Source: an uncultured Chitinophagaceae bacterium (lineage in GTDB: Bacteria > Bacteroidota > Bacteroidia > Chitinophagales > Chitinophagaceae). Taken from it: a stretch of 64,000 nt of DNA. Made by a program: the position numbers and the translations under genes. The stretch spans positions 1 through 64,000 of the forward strand of contig CAITVK010000078.1 of the NCBI GenBank assembly GCA_903895845.1. The letters run 5' to 3'. The notes under the pieces are model-generated. The model was not told where the DNA came from and ran no database searches. It saw nothing but the letters and a program-made list of their open reading frames with translations. Numbering within the stretch: the first letter of the stretch is position 1; each line of letters starts with the position of its first letter. Positions 1 through 8,123 of this stretch are shown here, piece after piece.

Positions 1-276
1 CAGTGGTGCTGGAATATCTTCGGTAGATATTTTTGCCAGCTTGCTAAACACAATTGTAAACGTGATAGTAGTAAAAATGGGCTGCACAAACAACCATACC
101 GGCCCAAAAATAGTTTGTTTGTAGAACGAGACAAAGTCGCGACGAACCAACAGAAGCAACAAGTCCCGGTAACTCCATACATCTTTCAAATGGAGGTCGA
201 ACAAGTTGTCATGAGGCTTTATCTCCATGTCCCAAGCAGCAGAATCATCCGAAAAAAGCATCTCTTTATTCCCCAT
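1..276 (-). CDS. ABC-2 type polysaccharide export permease, N-terminal part (runs off window)
   Basis: The 92 visible residues start at the ATG ending at 276 and run off the left edge. They include the segment DLHLKDVWSYRDLLLLLVRR, then FYKQTIFGPVWLFVQP and the start of a membrane span. This is the typical N-terminus of Wzm/TagG-like permeases, which with an ABC ATPase export lipid-linked polysaccharides or teichoic-acid-like polymers across the inner membrane. The gene begins 41 bases after the wzc stop on the same strand, so it is probably the third gene of the wza-wzc operon. The ATPase partner would lie outside the window. The family call is from the N-terminal motif only. Confidence 0.8.
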   Translation of the reverse strand, partial: MGNKEMLFSDDSAAWDMEIKPHDNLFDLHLKDVWSYRDLLLLLVRRDFVSFYKQTIFGPVWLFVQPIFTTITFTIVFSKLAKISTEDIPAPL

Positions 277-317
277 TTTTTTTAAATTTCTTGTACAATA
301 TCTGAATGCTAAGTGGA

Positions 318-2786
318 TTAACTTAATTTAAAAATCCCTTTTATTCTAGAAATGAATGTCTCTTTCTTCTCACCCTCCTTATCGCTCGAATAACCATAAT
401 TATAGGAATAGCCATATCCGTAGGAGTAACCATAATAACCGCCATACAAGTAACTACCCGCACCATAACCACTGTAATATGACGATACACCTTTTGTAAC
501 CGCATCATTTACAACCAATGCAATATTGGGAAGTATTTTGTTTGAATATAAGGAATCTACAAATGCTATATGGGACTTAAGCGTATACCGATGACGCACA
601 ATATATAAATTTAAATCGCTGTACTTACTCAACAATTTTGCATCACTTACTAGTCCTAGCGGCGCAGTATCAATTATTATATATTCATAAGTTTCCTTTA
701 GATGAGAGAACATGTCTTGCAATTTTTCATCAGACATTAATAGTTCAGCAGGATTAGGAGGAACCACCCCAGAAGAAATAAGGAACAAGTTATCTACCCC
801 TTCAACAGACTTAATCAAATCTTTTATCTCGTGACCTCCTGATAAAAAGTTTGAAAGCCCAATTTCATTTGGTATACCTAGCGACTTAGAAAGTCTAGGC
901 CTTCTCAAATCAAATTCCATTACCAATGTTTTCTTCCCACTTCTAGCTATTGCATTTGCTAGATTCATACTAATAAATGATTTGCCCTCCCCTTTTACCG
1001 TGGATGTAACCAAGAGAATTTTTGATGGGATTTTCTGATTTATAAAATATTGAAAGTTAGTTATCAATAGTCTCAATTGCTCAGCAACCCTGCCTCTGGA
1101 ATTTTGCAAAATTTCTCGTCCGACATTAGTTTGATGGCCAATATCTCCTATTATAGGAATCGATGAAATTTCCTCTATATCTTTTCTTGTTATGATTTTA
1201 TCATTTAACAGCTCTTTTATAAAAATTATCATAACAGGAAACGCGAAGCCTAGAATGATAGATAAAGAATAAATAACTGAATTCGAGGCTCCTATAGGTC
1301 CGCTGCTGACTGCCTCATCCAAAGAATTACTGTTACTGACTGCGCTTGCCTTGGATATTGCGGCTTCTTCACGTTTTTCAAGAAGATATAGATAAAGTCT
1401 TTCTTTTATTTGCTGTTGACGTTCAATATCAAGAAGCTCCTTTTCTTTTCTAGGAATATCCCTCACTTCGGATGAAACATTATAAAGTAATCTATCATTA
1501 AAGGTGTAAGAATTATGAAACTCAGCTTTTACGTTTCTTATACTCTCAAGTATTTTTATCCTAATTTGTTCAATCTCAGATTCTGTCTTTCGTACCTCTA
1601 TATTTCCCTCTGGGAGTGTCTTCAACAATAATTCCCTCTTAGAAACATCATCATTGTAAGCCCCAACAAACCTTGTTAATGTTAAATCTTCAATACCCAA
1701 GTTAGAAGGGATTAAATTAAACTTCCTCCGAGGATTGTTAACATAATCCGACAACATATCACATACTTGCATTTTAACAGTCAACTCGCCAATTTGGGTT
1801 TTCAAATTTTCAGACTTACCCATTCCCGCTGATAATTGAGTCTTTAAATCTAATGCGTTATTGGCTAATTTAAATTTCAGCATATCACTTTCAACACTAC
1901 CCAAATCTTTCCCGATTATACTCAACCTGTCATCAATGAATTGCAAGGTATTGTCAATGGTTTGATTTTTAGATTCAATATTTTGCAAGGAATACTCTCC
2001 TGCAAGTGCATTCAAAATATCTTTACCTTTCTGTGGCAGTGGATAGCTATATGACAACGTTAAAATAGTTGCTTCTTTGTTTAACGCGTTTGATGATATT
2101 CCTCCAGCTATGTTACTTGCAATTTTCTTAGTCGGATACCATGTGCAGTAATATTCATTTTTAACTTTACTAGGGGTGACTAGATTAAAATTAACCTTAA
2201 AATCAGCACCATCTTCCAAAGAAACCGTTTGAAAATTATTGATATAAACTATTTTACCCCCCTTCAAGTAATATATTTTGTTCCCTATTGTACCAATTCT
2301 TACAGAATGCACCTTGGAGGAATCCTTTATATTCTGAAATTCAATAATTGATGGATTTGCTTTATCATATATCTCCAAATTTCTAGCTCGTCCTAGGAAA
2401 TATATTTCAGTATTTAAATTATTTTTTTCTACTACTCTTTCAATTAAAGATACTGCTTTTATAATCTCTACTTCATTTGCAAGATTTGGCCTGTTTGAAA
2501 AAAAGCCTAATCCTAAATCGGAAGTCCCACTTTTTCCTCCCCCAGAATAGCCTCCATTAGAATACTTAAGTAAAATTTTTATGGAACTAGTGTAAATAGG
2601 AGTTTTAAAATATAGAAAAACATAGGTAAAAAACAAAAAAGTGACCACAGAAAAAACAAAAAGAAACTTATAGTTCCAATACTTGCTAATCGTTTCCTTG
2701 AATCGTACCGAAGAAACTTCTATTCTAGCATTTTTATTACCCATGGGCAACTCATTAACCTCAAGAGATTGTGTACTTTTGTCCAT
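318..2786 (-). CDS. wzc: Polysaccharide co-polymerase with fused tyrosine autokinase (Wzc-like)
   Basis: 822-residue inner-membrane protein that controls polymerisation and export of a surface polysaccharide. Visible parts: cytoplasmic N-terminus, first membrane span about residues 40-60, long periplasmic coiled-coil region (GNVR-type), second span about 498-520, then a cytoplasmic BY-kinase. The kinase shows Walker A TSTVKGEGKS near 592, Walker A' with EFDLRRPRL, and Walker B YIIIDTAPLG. The tail at about 770-804 is very tyrosine-rich (YYSGYGAGSYLYGGYYG and on), as expected for the autophosphorylated cluster. Its start is 4 bases after the wza stop, so the two are co-transcribed. Length and domain order match Bacteroidota Wzc proteins. 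Confidence 0.95.
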   Translation of the reverse strand: MDKSTQSLEVNELPMGNKNARIEVSSVRFKETISKYWNYKFLFVFSVVTFLFFTYVFLYFKTPIYTSSIKILLKYSNGGYSGGGKSGTSDLGLGFFSNRPNLANEVEIIKAVSLIERVVEKNNLNTEIYFLGRARNLEIYDKANPSIIEFQNIKDSSKVHSVRIGTIGNKIYYLKGGKIVYINNFQTVSLEDGADFKVNFNLVTPSKVKNEYYCTWYPTKKIASNIAGGISSNALNKEATILTLSYSYPLPQKGKDILNALAGEYSLQNIESKNQTIDNTLQFIDDRLSIIGKDLGSVESDMLKFKLANNALDLKTQLSAGMGKSENLKTQIGELTVKMQVCDMLSDYVNNPRRKFNLIPSNLGIEDLTLTRFVGAYNDDVSKRELLLKTLPEGNIEVRKTESEIEQIRIKILESIRNVKAEFHNSYTFNDRLLYNVSSEVRDIPRKEKELLDIERQQQIKERLYLYLLEKREEAAISKASAVSNSNSLDEAVSSGPIGASNSVIYSLSIILGFAFPVMIIFIKELLNDKIITRKDIEEISSIPIIGDIGHQTNVGREILQNSRGRVAEQLRLLITNFQYFINQKIPSKILLVTSTVKGEGKSFISMNLANAIARSGKKTLVMEFDLRRPRLSKSLGIPNEIGLSNFLSGGHEIKDLIKSVEGVDNLFLISSGVVPPNPAELLMSDEKLQDMFSHLKETYEYIIIDTAPLGLVSDAKLLSKYSDLNLYIVRHRYTLKSHIAFVDSLYSNKILPNIALVVNDAVTKGVSSYYSGYGAGSYLYGGYYGYSYGYGYSYNYGYSSDKEGEKKETFISRIKGIFKLS

Positions 2787-2790
2787 ATGG

Positions 2791-3570
2791 TTATATTTTT
2801 AGGTAGTTCTTTAGCAGAAATAGAAACGAAACAATAGTTAAAGAGAGACCAACCATCGTAATACGCCTTTGCTGATATGTATCCAACCCTAGTAACTTAT
2901 TAATTGAAGGTTCTACATAAATCAAATCCCCTGGCTCAAGATAGTAATAAGAAGAGTTGAAAACATCCTTACTAGATAAATCAATTCGCCCAAATTCCCT
3001 CTTACCATTTTTTTCTCTCACTACTAGTATATCTTCACGCTTGCCGTTGCTAGATAAGTCCATAGCTTTACTAATTGCATCAAAAATCGTGTTTTTCCCG
3101 TCTTGCAAAGTAACGTAACCCGGTCGGCCTACATCTCCCAAAATCTTTATTATAAAATTTGCATATGTAACGGAGACTGCTGGAGAAGTTAAATATTGAG
3201 TCAACTTCTGCTCTAATAAGGTTGCAACACTGTCCGTTGTTAAACCCTCAACAACTACATGTCCAAGTTCAGGAAAAACAATCGTACCGGAATTATCTAC
3301 AAGATAGCCTGGAATTTCAGGATCGTTTGTTATGCTTGTCATTGCGAACTGATTGGCTGCTTCAACATTAAGTGCAGTAACGTATATTTTGATTCTATCC
3401 CCCTTTTTTAGCTTATGTAGTTCTGGCAATTTGACCGTAAGCTGATTGGATTTTATACTATCTGCTAAGTAAGAATAGTGCAGAAAATACTTTGACGGCT
3501 TACAAGAACAAAAGAAAACAAAAAAAACAAGAACGCTCTTGGAGAAAAAACTTAAGCGAAATTGATTCAT
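2791..3570 (-). CDS. wza: Polysaccharide export outer-membrane lipoprotein (Wza-like)
   Basis: 259-residue lipoprotein. The signal peptide ends in FFVFFCSC, with Cys23 the likely lipidated residue. A Poly_export domain follows (LKKGDRIKIYVTALN, about residues 55-135), then one SLBB domain (IKILGDVGRPGYVTL, about 142-215), and a hydrophobic C-terminal helix of about 20 residues (TMVGLSLTIVSFLFLLK) that may be the outer-membrane span. It forms the outer-membrane channel that works with the co-polymerase encoded immediately downstream. It is shorter than E. coli Wza, but this length is common in Bacteroidota. It is the first gene of the operon; a candidate promoter lies 57 bases upstream. Confidence 0.93.
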   Translation of the reverse strand: MNQFRLSFFSKSVLVFFVFFCSCKPSKYFLHYSYLADSIKSNQLTVKLPELHKLKKGDRIKIYVTALNVEAANQFAMTSITNDPEIPGYLVDNSGTIVFPELGHVVVEGLTTDSVATLLEQKLTQYLTSPAVSVTYANFIIKILGDVGRPGYVTLQDGKNTIFDAISKAMDLSSNGKREDILVVREKNGKREFGRIDLSSKDVFNSSYYYLEPGDLIYVEPSINKLLGLDTYQQRRITMVGLSLTIVSFLFLLKNYLKI

Positions 3571-3969
3571 TTAATAAAGAGTTTAATTTTTGAACACAAA
3601 TACTCATGGCTTCGCCATCTGAGTCACAAAAATAGATTCTTGGACTTTCTATATCCTAAAAAAATGGCATGATTCTGTAAAAAAGAAACTTAATTTAGCT
3701 TACCATAGTATGTTTAAATTTAACAATCATTGAGAGTGTCATGTGTTTCCTTTACATCTCGACAGAAAGCAGTTTATGTTGTATACCTATTTCTTTAGGC
3801 TACGAAAATAGTAGTTTAGGGCGAACAATCGATTATAAATATTGACCTATTTGACGATTTAACAGCTGTGTTGGTTATAATTATTTATTAAACATCAAAT
3901 CCTGTATAATTTTATTGTCTCAAGATTAATAAATAATCATTTCTTTGGCAGACTACAAAAAAATATACT
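3571..3969. other. Divergent intergenic region between wza and the LolE-like gene
   Basis: 399 bases between two divergent genes. On the minus strand it holds a TAnnTTTG element (3627-3634) for wza. Downstream of it, in the presumed wza leader, is a hairpin at 3602-3624 (ACTCA..TGGC, loop TTC, GCCA..TGAGT with a two-base bulge). I see no good promoter match for the plus-strand gene and no additional coding region. Confidence 0.5.
3627..3634 (-). promoter_or_regulatory. Candidate -7 element (TATTTTTG) of the wza-wzc operon
   Basis: TATTTTTG on the minus strand matches the Bacteroidota consensus TAnnTTTG and points at wza, whose start codon is 57 bases downstream. No clear TTTG at -33 is present, so the call rests on the -7 element and its position. 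Confidence 0.45.
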
Positions 3970-5205
3970 TTGAACATCAGTTTTACTATTGCAAAACGCA
4001 CACTTTTCAGTGAAAAAAACTCCTTTTCTAAATTTATAATCAAGTTATCTATCGCTGCAACAATGCTTAGTGTGATGGCTATGATTATTACCATTTCTTT
4101 TGTAAATGGATTTCAAGACAAAGTAAGTGAAAAAATTTTTAGCTTCTGGGGGCATATTCGTGTACAACACCTAGAAGCAAACAAAGCCTTGGTCGCCGAA
4201 GAAACTCCTGTTTATAAAAATGATTCAATCCTCAAAATCATAAAACTACAACCCGAGGTATTACACGTTTCCGCTTTTGCCACAAAAAGTGCAGTTCTCG
4301 AAAAAAACAAATCAATTGAAGGTGTACTCATTAAGGGAATTGAATCTACCTATGACAGCATCCAATTATCTTCATTAATTTCGTATGGCAAATGGCTAAA
4401 TTTCAGTGATACCAACTACAGCAAAGAAATACTCGTATCTCAGGCTATTGCCAATGTGTTAAATATACAAGTTAACGACACAATACAGACTCATTTTATT
4501 GCTACTCAAAATGGACAATCGAGTACCGTTAGAAAACTTAAGGTAGCAGGGATTTACAAAACGGGAATAGAGGAATATGATAAACTATTTATAATTGCAG
4601 ACATTAGACTTTTACAGAGACTAAACAATTGGCAATCAAATCAAATTGGAGGTTATGAACTCGTTTTGAGCAATTACAACCATCTGGATTCATTCAACAA
4701 TAACCTTCTGGACAAACTACCCAACGAATGGATTAGTAAAAGTATAAAAGAAATCTACCCAAACATATTTGACTGGCTAAATATTCAAGATGTAAATAGA
4801 AATGTTGTTTTTATAATCATGTCAATCGTTGCTATTATAAATCTTATTACATGTTTATTAGTTTTAGTATTAGAGAGAACCCGAATGATTGGGATTCTTA
4901 AAGCAGTAGGCACTCCCAACTTTCAGATACAGCAAATTTTTCTTTGTCACGCATTTATCATTAACATTTTAGGTATCGGCGGGGGGCTTATTGCGGGTCT
5001 TGGATTGTGTTTTTTACAGCAACACACACACATAATAACTCTCGATGAAAGCTCATATTACATTTCATATGCTCCAATCAAAATCATTGGATGGCAAGTG
5101 ATGTTAGTTTGCGTTTGTACCGGAATCGTGTGCTTTCTATCTCTTATAATCCCTTCATGGGTTGTAAAAACATTGTCTCCAGTAAAGGCAATACAATTTA
5201 GGTAA
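3970..5205 (+). CDS. LolC/LolE-like ABC transporter permease (FtsX family)
   Basis: 411 residues. A span at about 22-48 is followed by a large periplasmic MacB-PCD-type domain (about 50-270), then three spans near 277-300, 325-350 and 375-400. The loop ERTRMIGILKAVG after the second span is the hallmark coupling segment of lipoprotein-releasing permeases. The likely role is extracting lipoproteins from the inner membrane, with a LolD ATPase encoded elsewhere. The start is TTG at 3970: an in-frame stop lies 36 bases upstream and there is no ATG between. It stands alone between two minus-strand operons. A MacB-like export role is the alternative. Confidence 0.85.
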   Translation: MNISFTIAKRTLFSEKNSFSKFIIKLSIAATMLSVMAMIITISFVNGFQDKVSEKIFSFWGHIRVQHLEANKALVAEETPVYKNDSILKIIKLQPEVLHVSAFATKSAVLEKNKSIEGVLIKGIESTYDSIQLSSLISYGKWLNFSDTNYSKEILVSQAIANVLNIQVNDTIQTHFIATQNGQSSTVRKLKVAGIYKTGIEEYDKLFIIADIRLLQRLNNWQSNQIGGYELVLSNYNHLDSFNNNLLDKLPNEWISKSIKEIYPNIFDWLNIQDVNRNVVFIIMSIVAIINLITCLLVLVLERTRMIGILKAVGTPNFQIQQIFLCHAFIINILGIGGGLIAGLGLCFLQQHTHIITLDESSYYISYAPIKIIGWQVMLVCVCTGIVCFLSLIIPSWVVKTLSPVKAIQFR

Positions 5206-5320
5206 AAACTATACATCCCCTATTCAATTGTCTGAAGGCATTTTTATATAATTTCAGCAAGCAAACATTTGATTCCTTCTGTAAACCTCAAACAGCTATT
5301 ACGTGGCAATACCTTAATTT

Positions 5321-6757
5321 CTAGAATTTAAGGTATATAAAGCTTTCCTTTTTATTCAAGCACAATAAAATCAATGAGCATCCTAACAAGTACATTCCAA
5401 ACCTTATAACCTTTGGAATTTTAAAAGACTTTACTTCATTGTAAAACCACAAGTCTACACATAATAAAGCAATTATATACCCTAGATTTACAATGTTTAT
5501 GTCTGTCACCTTTATTTGAAATAGGTTTTTTACGTTAAAATCAAACATACGTCTATAATAGCCCAAAGCATCTGAGATTGTATCACTCCTAAACAATATT
5601 AGTGTTAAACTAACCAATATAAATGTTCCAGTTACATTCAAAATATATTTAAGTCTTTTAAAAGCTCCCCCATTTGTCTTTTTCTTCTTTTTGTTGAAAG
5701 TCCCTCTCAAAATAAGCGGAATAAAATAGCAACCATTTAAAAGTCCCCAAAGAACAAAAGTCCAATTTGCACCATGCCAGATACCACAAATAACAAAGTT
5801 GATAATGATGGAAATAATGACTCCAAACTTTCCATAATCCCTAAAGAAAATACTTAATGGTGTAAATACATATTCGGTCAACCAAGAAGTCAGCGACATA
5901 TGCCATCTGCGCCAAAAATCGGCTATATTCTCTGCAAAAAATGGGAAATTAAAATTTGGTGTAACATTGAAGCCTATTAAGTTTGAAATCCCAATTGCCA
6001 TATCCGAGTATCCACAAAAATCTGCGTACAACTGAACGCTAAACACAATCGCTCCCAAAAACAATGTCATGAAATTAAGATTATGGTATCCTGTAAAAAC
6101 AGTATTTACTACTGTAGATAAGGTGTCAGCTATCACCACTTTCTTGAATAATCCCCAAAATATTTGACGCATCCCGACCATTGCATATTCATATTCAAAA
6201 ACTCTACGCTTCTCTAGCTGAGGGATAAAAATGCTTGCCCTATCTATAGGTCCAGAGAGTATAGTTGGAAAGAAAGATACATACACAAAAAAGATTACAA
6301 CATCTTTTGATGCTGTAATCTTACCCTTATTCACATCCAAAAGATAACTAATCGTCTTGAATGTAAAGAAACTTATACCAATTGGAATCAACAGGTTTAA
6401 TGTGCTTACATCCAGACTAATGCCAAACTGATGAAAGGCATCCTTTAAAGAATTAATGAAGAAATTGAAATACTTAAAAAAAGCCAATCCCCCTATTCCT
6501 TGAGCTAACCCAAGATAAAGCAGCCATTGTTTATATTTTTCATTCGAAGTTTTCTCTATGTATATCCCCAAATAAAAAGTTATTGTAGATGAGGCAATCA
6601 GATAGGACAACAACCTCCAATCAGACCATCCATAAAAAGTGTATCCCCCCAACAACAAAATAATATTTTGAATTTTAAGACTACTCTTTCCTACTATCCA
6701 ATACAAAAAGAATATAATTACGAAGAAAATGAGAAACTCGAATGAATTGAAAACCAT
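5321..6757 (-). CDS. MBOAT-family O-acyltransferase (AlgI/DltB-like)
   Basis: 478-residue multi-span membrane protein. It carries the MBOAT signature: NIADFWRRWHMSLTSW near residue 284 and the catalytic histidine in CGIWHGANWTFVLWG near 327. Relatives transfer acyl groups from a carrier to extracellular polysaccharides, lipid A, teichoic acids or sugars. It is the last gene of a tight minus-strand operon (5-base gap from the SDR) whose other members include an ACP, a MaoC-like enzyme and an FkbH-like enzyme. The simplest inference is that it moves an ACP-borne short acyl group onto the polysaccharide exported by the wza/wzc system next door. The acyl group is unknown. Confidence 0.9.
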   Translation of the reverse strand: MVFNSFEFLIFFVIIFFLYWIVGKSSLKIQNIILLLGGYTFYGWSDWRLLSYLIASSTITFYLGIYIEKTSNEKYKQWLLYLGLAQGIGGLAFFKYFNFFINSLKDAFHQFGISLDVSTLNLLIPIGISFFTFKTISYLLDVNKGKITASKDVVIFFVYVSFFPTILSGPIDRASIFIPQLEKRRVFEYEYAMVGMRQIFWGLFKKVVIADTLSTVVNTVFTGYHNLNFMTLFLGAIVFSVQLYADFCGYSDMAIGISNLIGFNVTPNFNFPFFAENIADFWRRWHMSLTSWLTEYVFTPLSIFFRDYGKFGVIISIIINFVICGIWHGANWTFVLWGLLNGCYFIPLILRGTFNKKKKKTNGGAFKRLKYILNVTGTFILVSLTLILFRSDTISDALGYYRRMFDFNVKNLFQIKVTDINIVNLGYIIALLCVDLWFYNEVKSFKIPKVIRFGMYLLGCSLILLCLNKKESFIYLKF

Positions 6758-6762
6758 AGTTG

Positions 6763-7485
6763 CTATTTTAGATTGACACCCGCATTTAATACAATATCAA
6801 TTCCATTTATCTGTGCAGAAGCATTAGCAAGAAACAAAACAGCTTCGGCAGCTTCTGAAGTGGTCAATAAGTTTTTAAGTGGATGACTGTCTTTTATTTG
6901 CTCTATAATTCTTTCATCAACGTCGGATGTGAGATTGGTTAGCATAAAAGACGGTGATACAGAATTTGAGGATATATTGAATGCCATATTTTCCGTTGCC
7001 CAAGATTTTACCAACGACTGTAAATATGCTTTATTCGCAACATACACAGACGAACCCATTGGTGGTGTATTTAGCAGGAAAGAAGTAAGTATCGTAATCA
7101 CTTTTCCCTTTTTCTTTTTTCTGAAATAACCAATCGCAGTTTGCGTAATCTGTATGGTGGGAATGATGTAATTAGTGAAATCGGTGGCAAACTCCTGAAT
7201 GTCTATCTTGTGGAAATATGTTTTGACTGGTGTTCCCCAAAAAGCATTGTTTATCAGCACATCCAGCTCTATCTTACTTACCATACTTATCAAGGCAGAT
7301 ACACTATCAGCATCCAGAAAATCACATTTAATGCCCTGGGTGTTAGCAAACTCACCTTCTATCATTCTGGCATTAGCATCAGACTTACTATATGTAAAAT
7401 AGACTTTGTTACTACTATCTTTTGCTAGCGTTCGGGTTATTGTTTCCCCCAAACCAGATGCACCTCCTGTGATTAGTATATTCAT
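6763..7485 (-). CDS. Short-chain dehydrogenase/reductase (acyl-chain reductase candidate)
   Basis: 240-residue cytoplasmic NAD(P)-dependent oxidoreductase. The Rossmann motif TGGASGLG is at residues 6-13, the structural NNA motif at 79-81, catalytic Ser about 135, and YVANK gives Tyr148 and Lys152. It overlaps the upstream MaoC-like gene by 4 bases, suggesting translational coupling. In this operon it probably reduces a 3-oxoacyl or 2-oxoacyl group on the ACP, or oxidises a hydroxyacyl group; direction and substrate cannot be read from sequence. It resembles FabG-like reductases but is divergent. Confidence 0.85.
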   Translation of the reverse strand: MNILITGGASGLGETITRTLAKDSSNKVYFTYSKSDANARMIEGEFANTQGIKCDFLDADSVSALISMVSKIELDVLINNAFWGTPVKTYFHKIDIQEFATDFTNYIIPTIQITQTAIGYFRKKKKGKVITILTSFLLNTPPMGSSVYVANKAYLQSLVKSWATENMAFNISSNSVSPSFMLTNLTSDVDERIIEQIKDSHPLKNLLTTSEAAEAVLFLANASAQINGIDIVLNAGVNLK

Positions 7486-7880
7486 TTTAATATGCCAATT
7501 TGAATTTTTCCTTTTGCTACTACTTTAGTTTCTACATTTCTGAATTCATACTTAAACTCAACAGTATTCACCGATTCATATACATCCAAGATAGTAGCCT
7601 TAAATTGCAATTCATCATTCAAATAAACAGGATTCTTAAACTGAATCTCCTGAGAATGAATAATAACATCCTTTTTGGGCAGGCATTCGCCTATGAAATA
7701 AGAGAGGAACCCATTAAGGATATTTCCGTGCATAACCCTTCCCTTAAACCCATGCCCAACAGCAAACTCATCATTGGTATGCAACGGGTTTTTGTCATTG
7801 AAAAGCTCAATGAATCCATTATACCTTTCATTGGTAACAGTGAAAGGTAAATTGTATATATCGCCGGCCTTGAAACTCAT
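7482..7880 (-). CDS. MaoC-like hot-dog dehydratase
   Basis: 132 residues with the single hot-dog fold of (R)-specific enoyl hydratases. The hydratase motif reads FNDKNPLHTND, with Asp29 and His34 as the expected catalytic pair, followed by GFKGRVMHGN (about 44-53). It overlaps both neighbours by 4 bases. It is expected to add or remove water from a 3-hydroxyacyl/enoyl group on the ACP encoded just upstream. Together with the SDR it would make a reduction-dehydration pair like that of fatty acid synthesis, but inside a polysaccharide locus. Confidence 0.87.
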   Translation of the reverse strand: MSFKAGDIYNLPFTVTNERYNGFIELFNDKNPLHTNDEFAVGHGFKGRVMHGNILNGFLSYFIGECLPKKDVIIHSQEIQFKNPVYLNDELQFKATILDVYESVNTVEFKYEFRNVETKVVAKGKIQIGILK

Positions 7881-8119
7881 GCAACTTTTTCTTTAATACA
7901 ATCTAGCATTTCCCCAACATTTTTCCAGCTTTGGATCTCTTTGGAAGTAAAGCGCAACTTAAACTTCTTTTCTATTGCAACTACTAGTTGAATATGACTC
8001 AAGGAATCCCACTCTTCAATATCATTCGCTGTTGTTTCATACGTCAAAACAATGTCTTCATTATCCAACACATCATGAAAAACACTCAACACCTGATTTA
8101 AAATTTCATTCTTTTCCAT
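7877..8119 (-). CDS. Acyl carrier protein
   Basis: 80 residues, acidic, with the phosphopantetheine attachment motif EWDSLSHIQLV (Ser39). It is a stand-alone carrier rather than the housekeeping AcpP: the sequence around the motif (WDSLSHIQL) is typical of specialised carriers linked to FkbH-like enzymes. It sits directly after the FkbH-like gene (4-base gap), which supports the pairing. It is expected to hold the acyl group made and modified by the operon enzymes. Confidence 0.9.
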   Translation of the reverse strand: MEKNEILNQVLSVFHDVLDNEDIVLTYETTANDIEEWDSLSHIQLVVAIEKKFKLRFTSKEIQSWKNVGEMLDCIKEKVA

Positions 8120-8123
8120 TATA

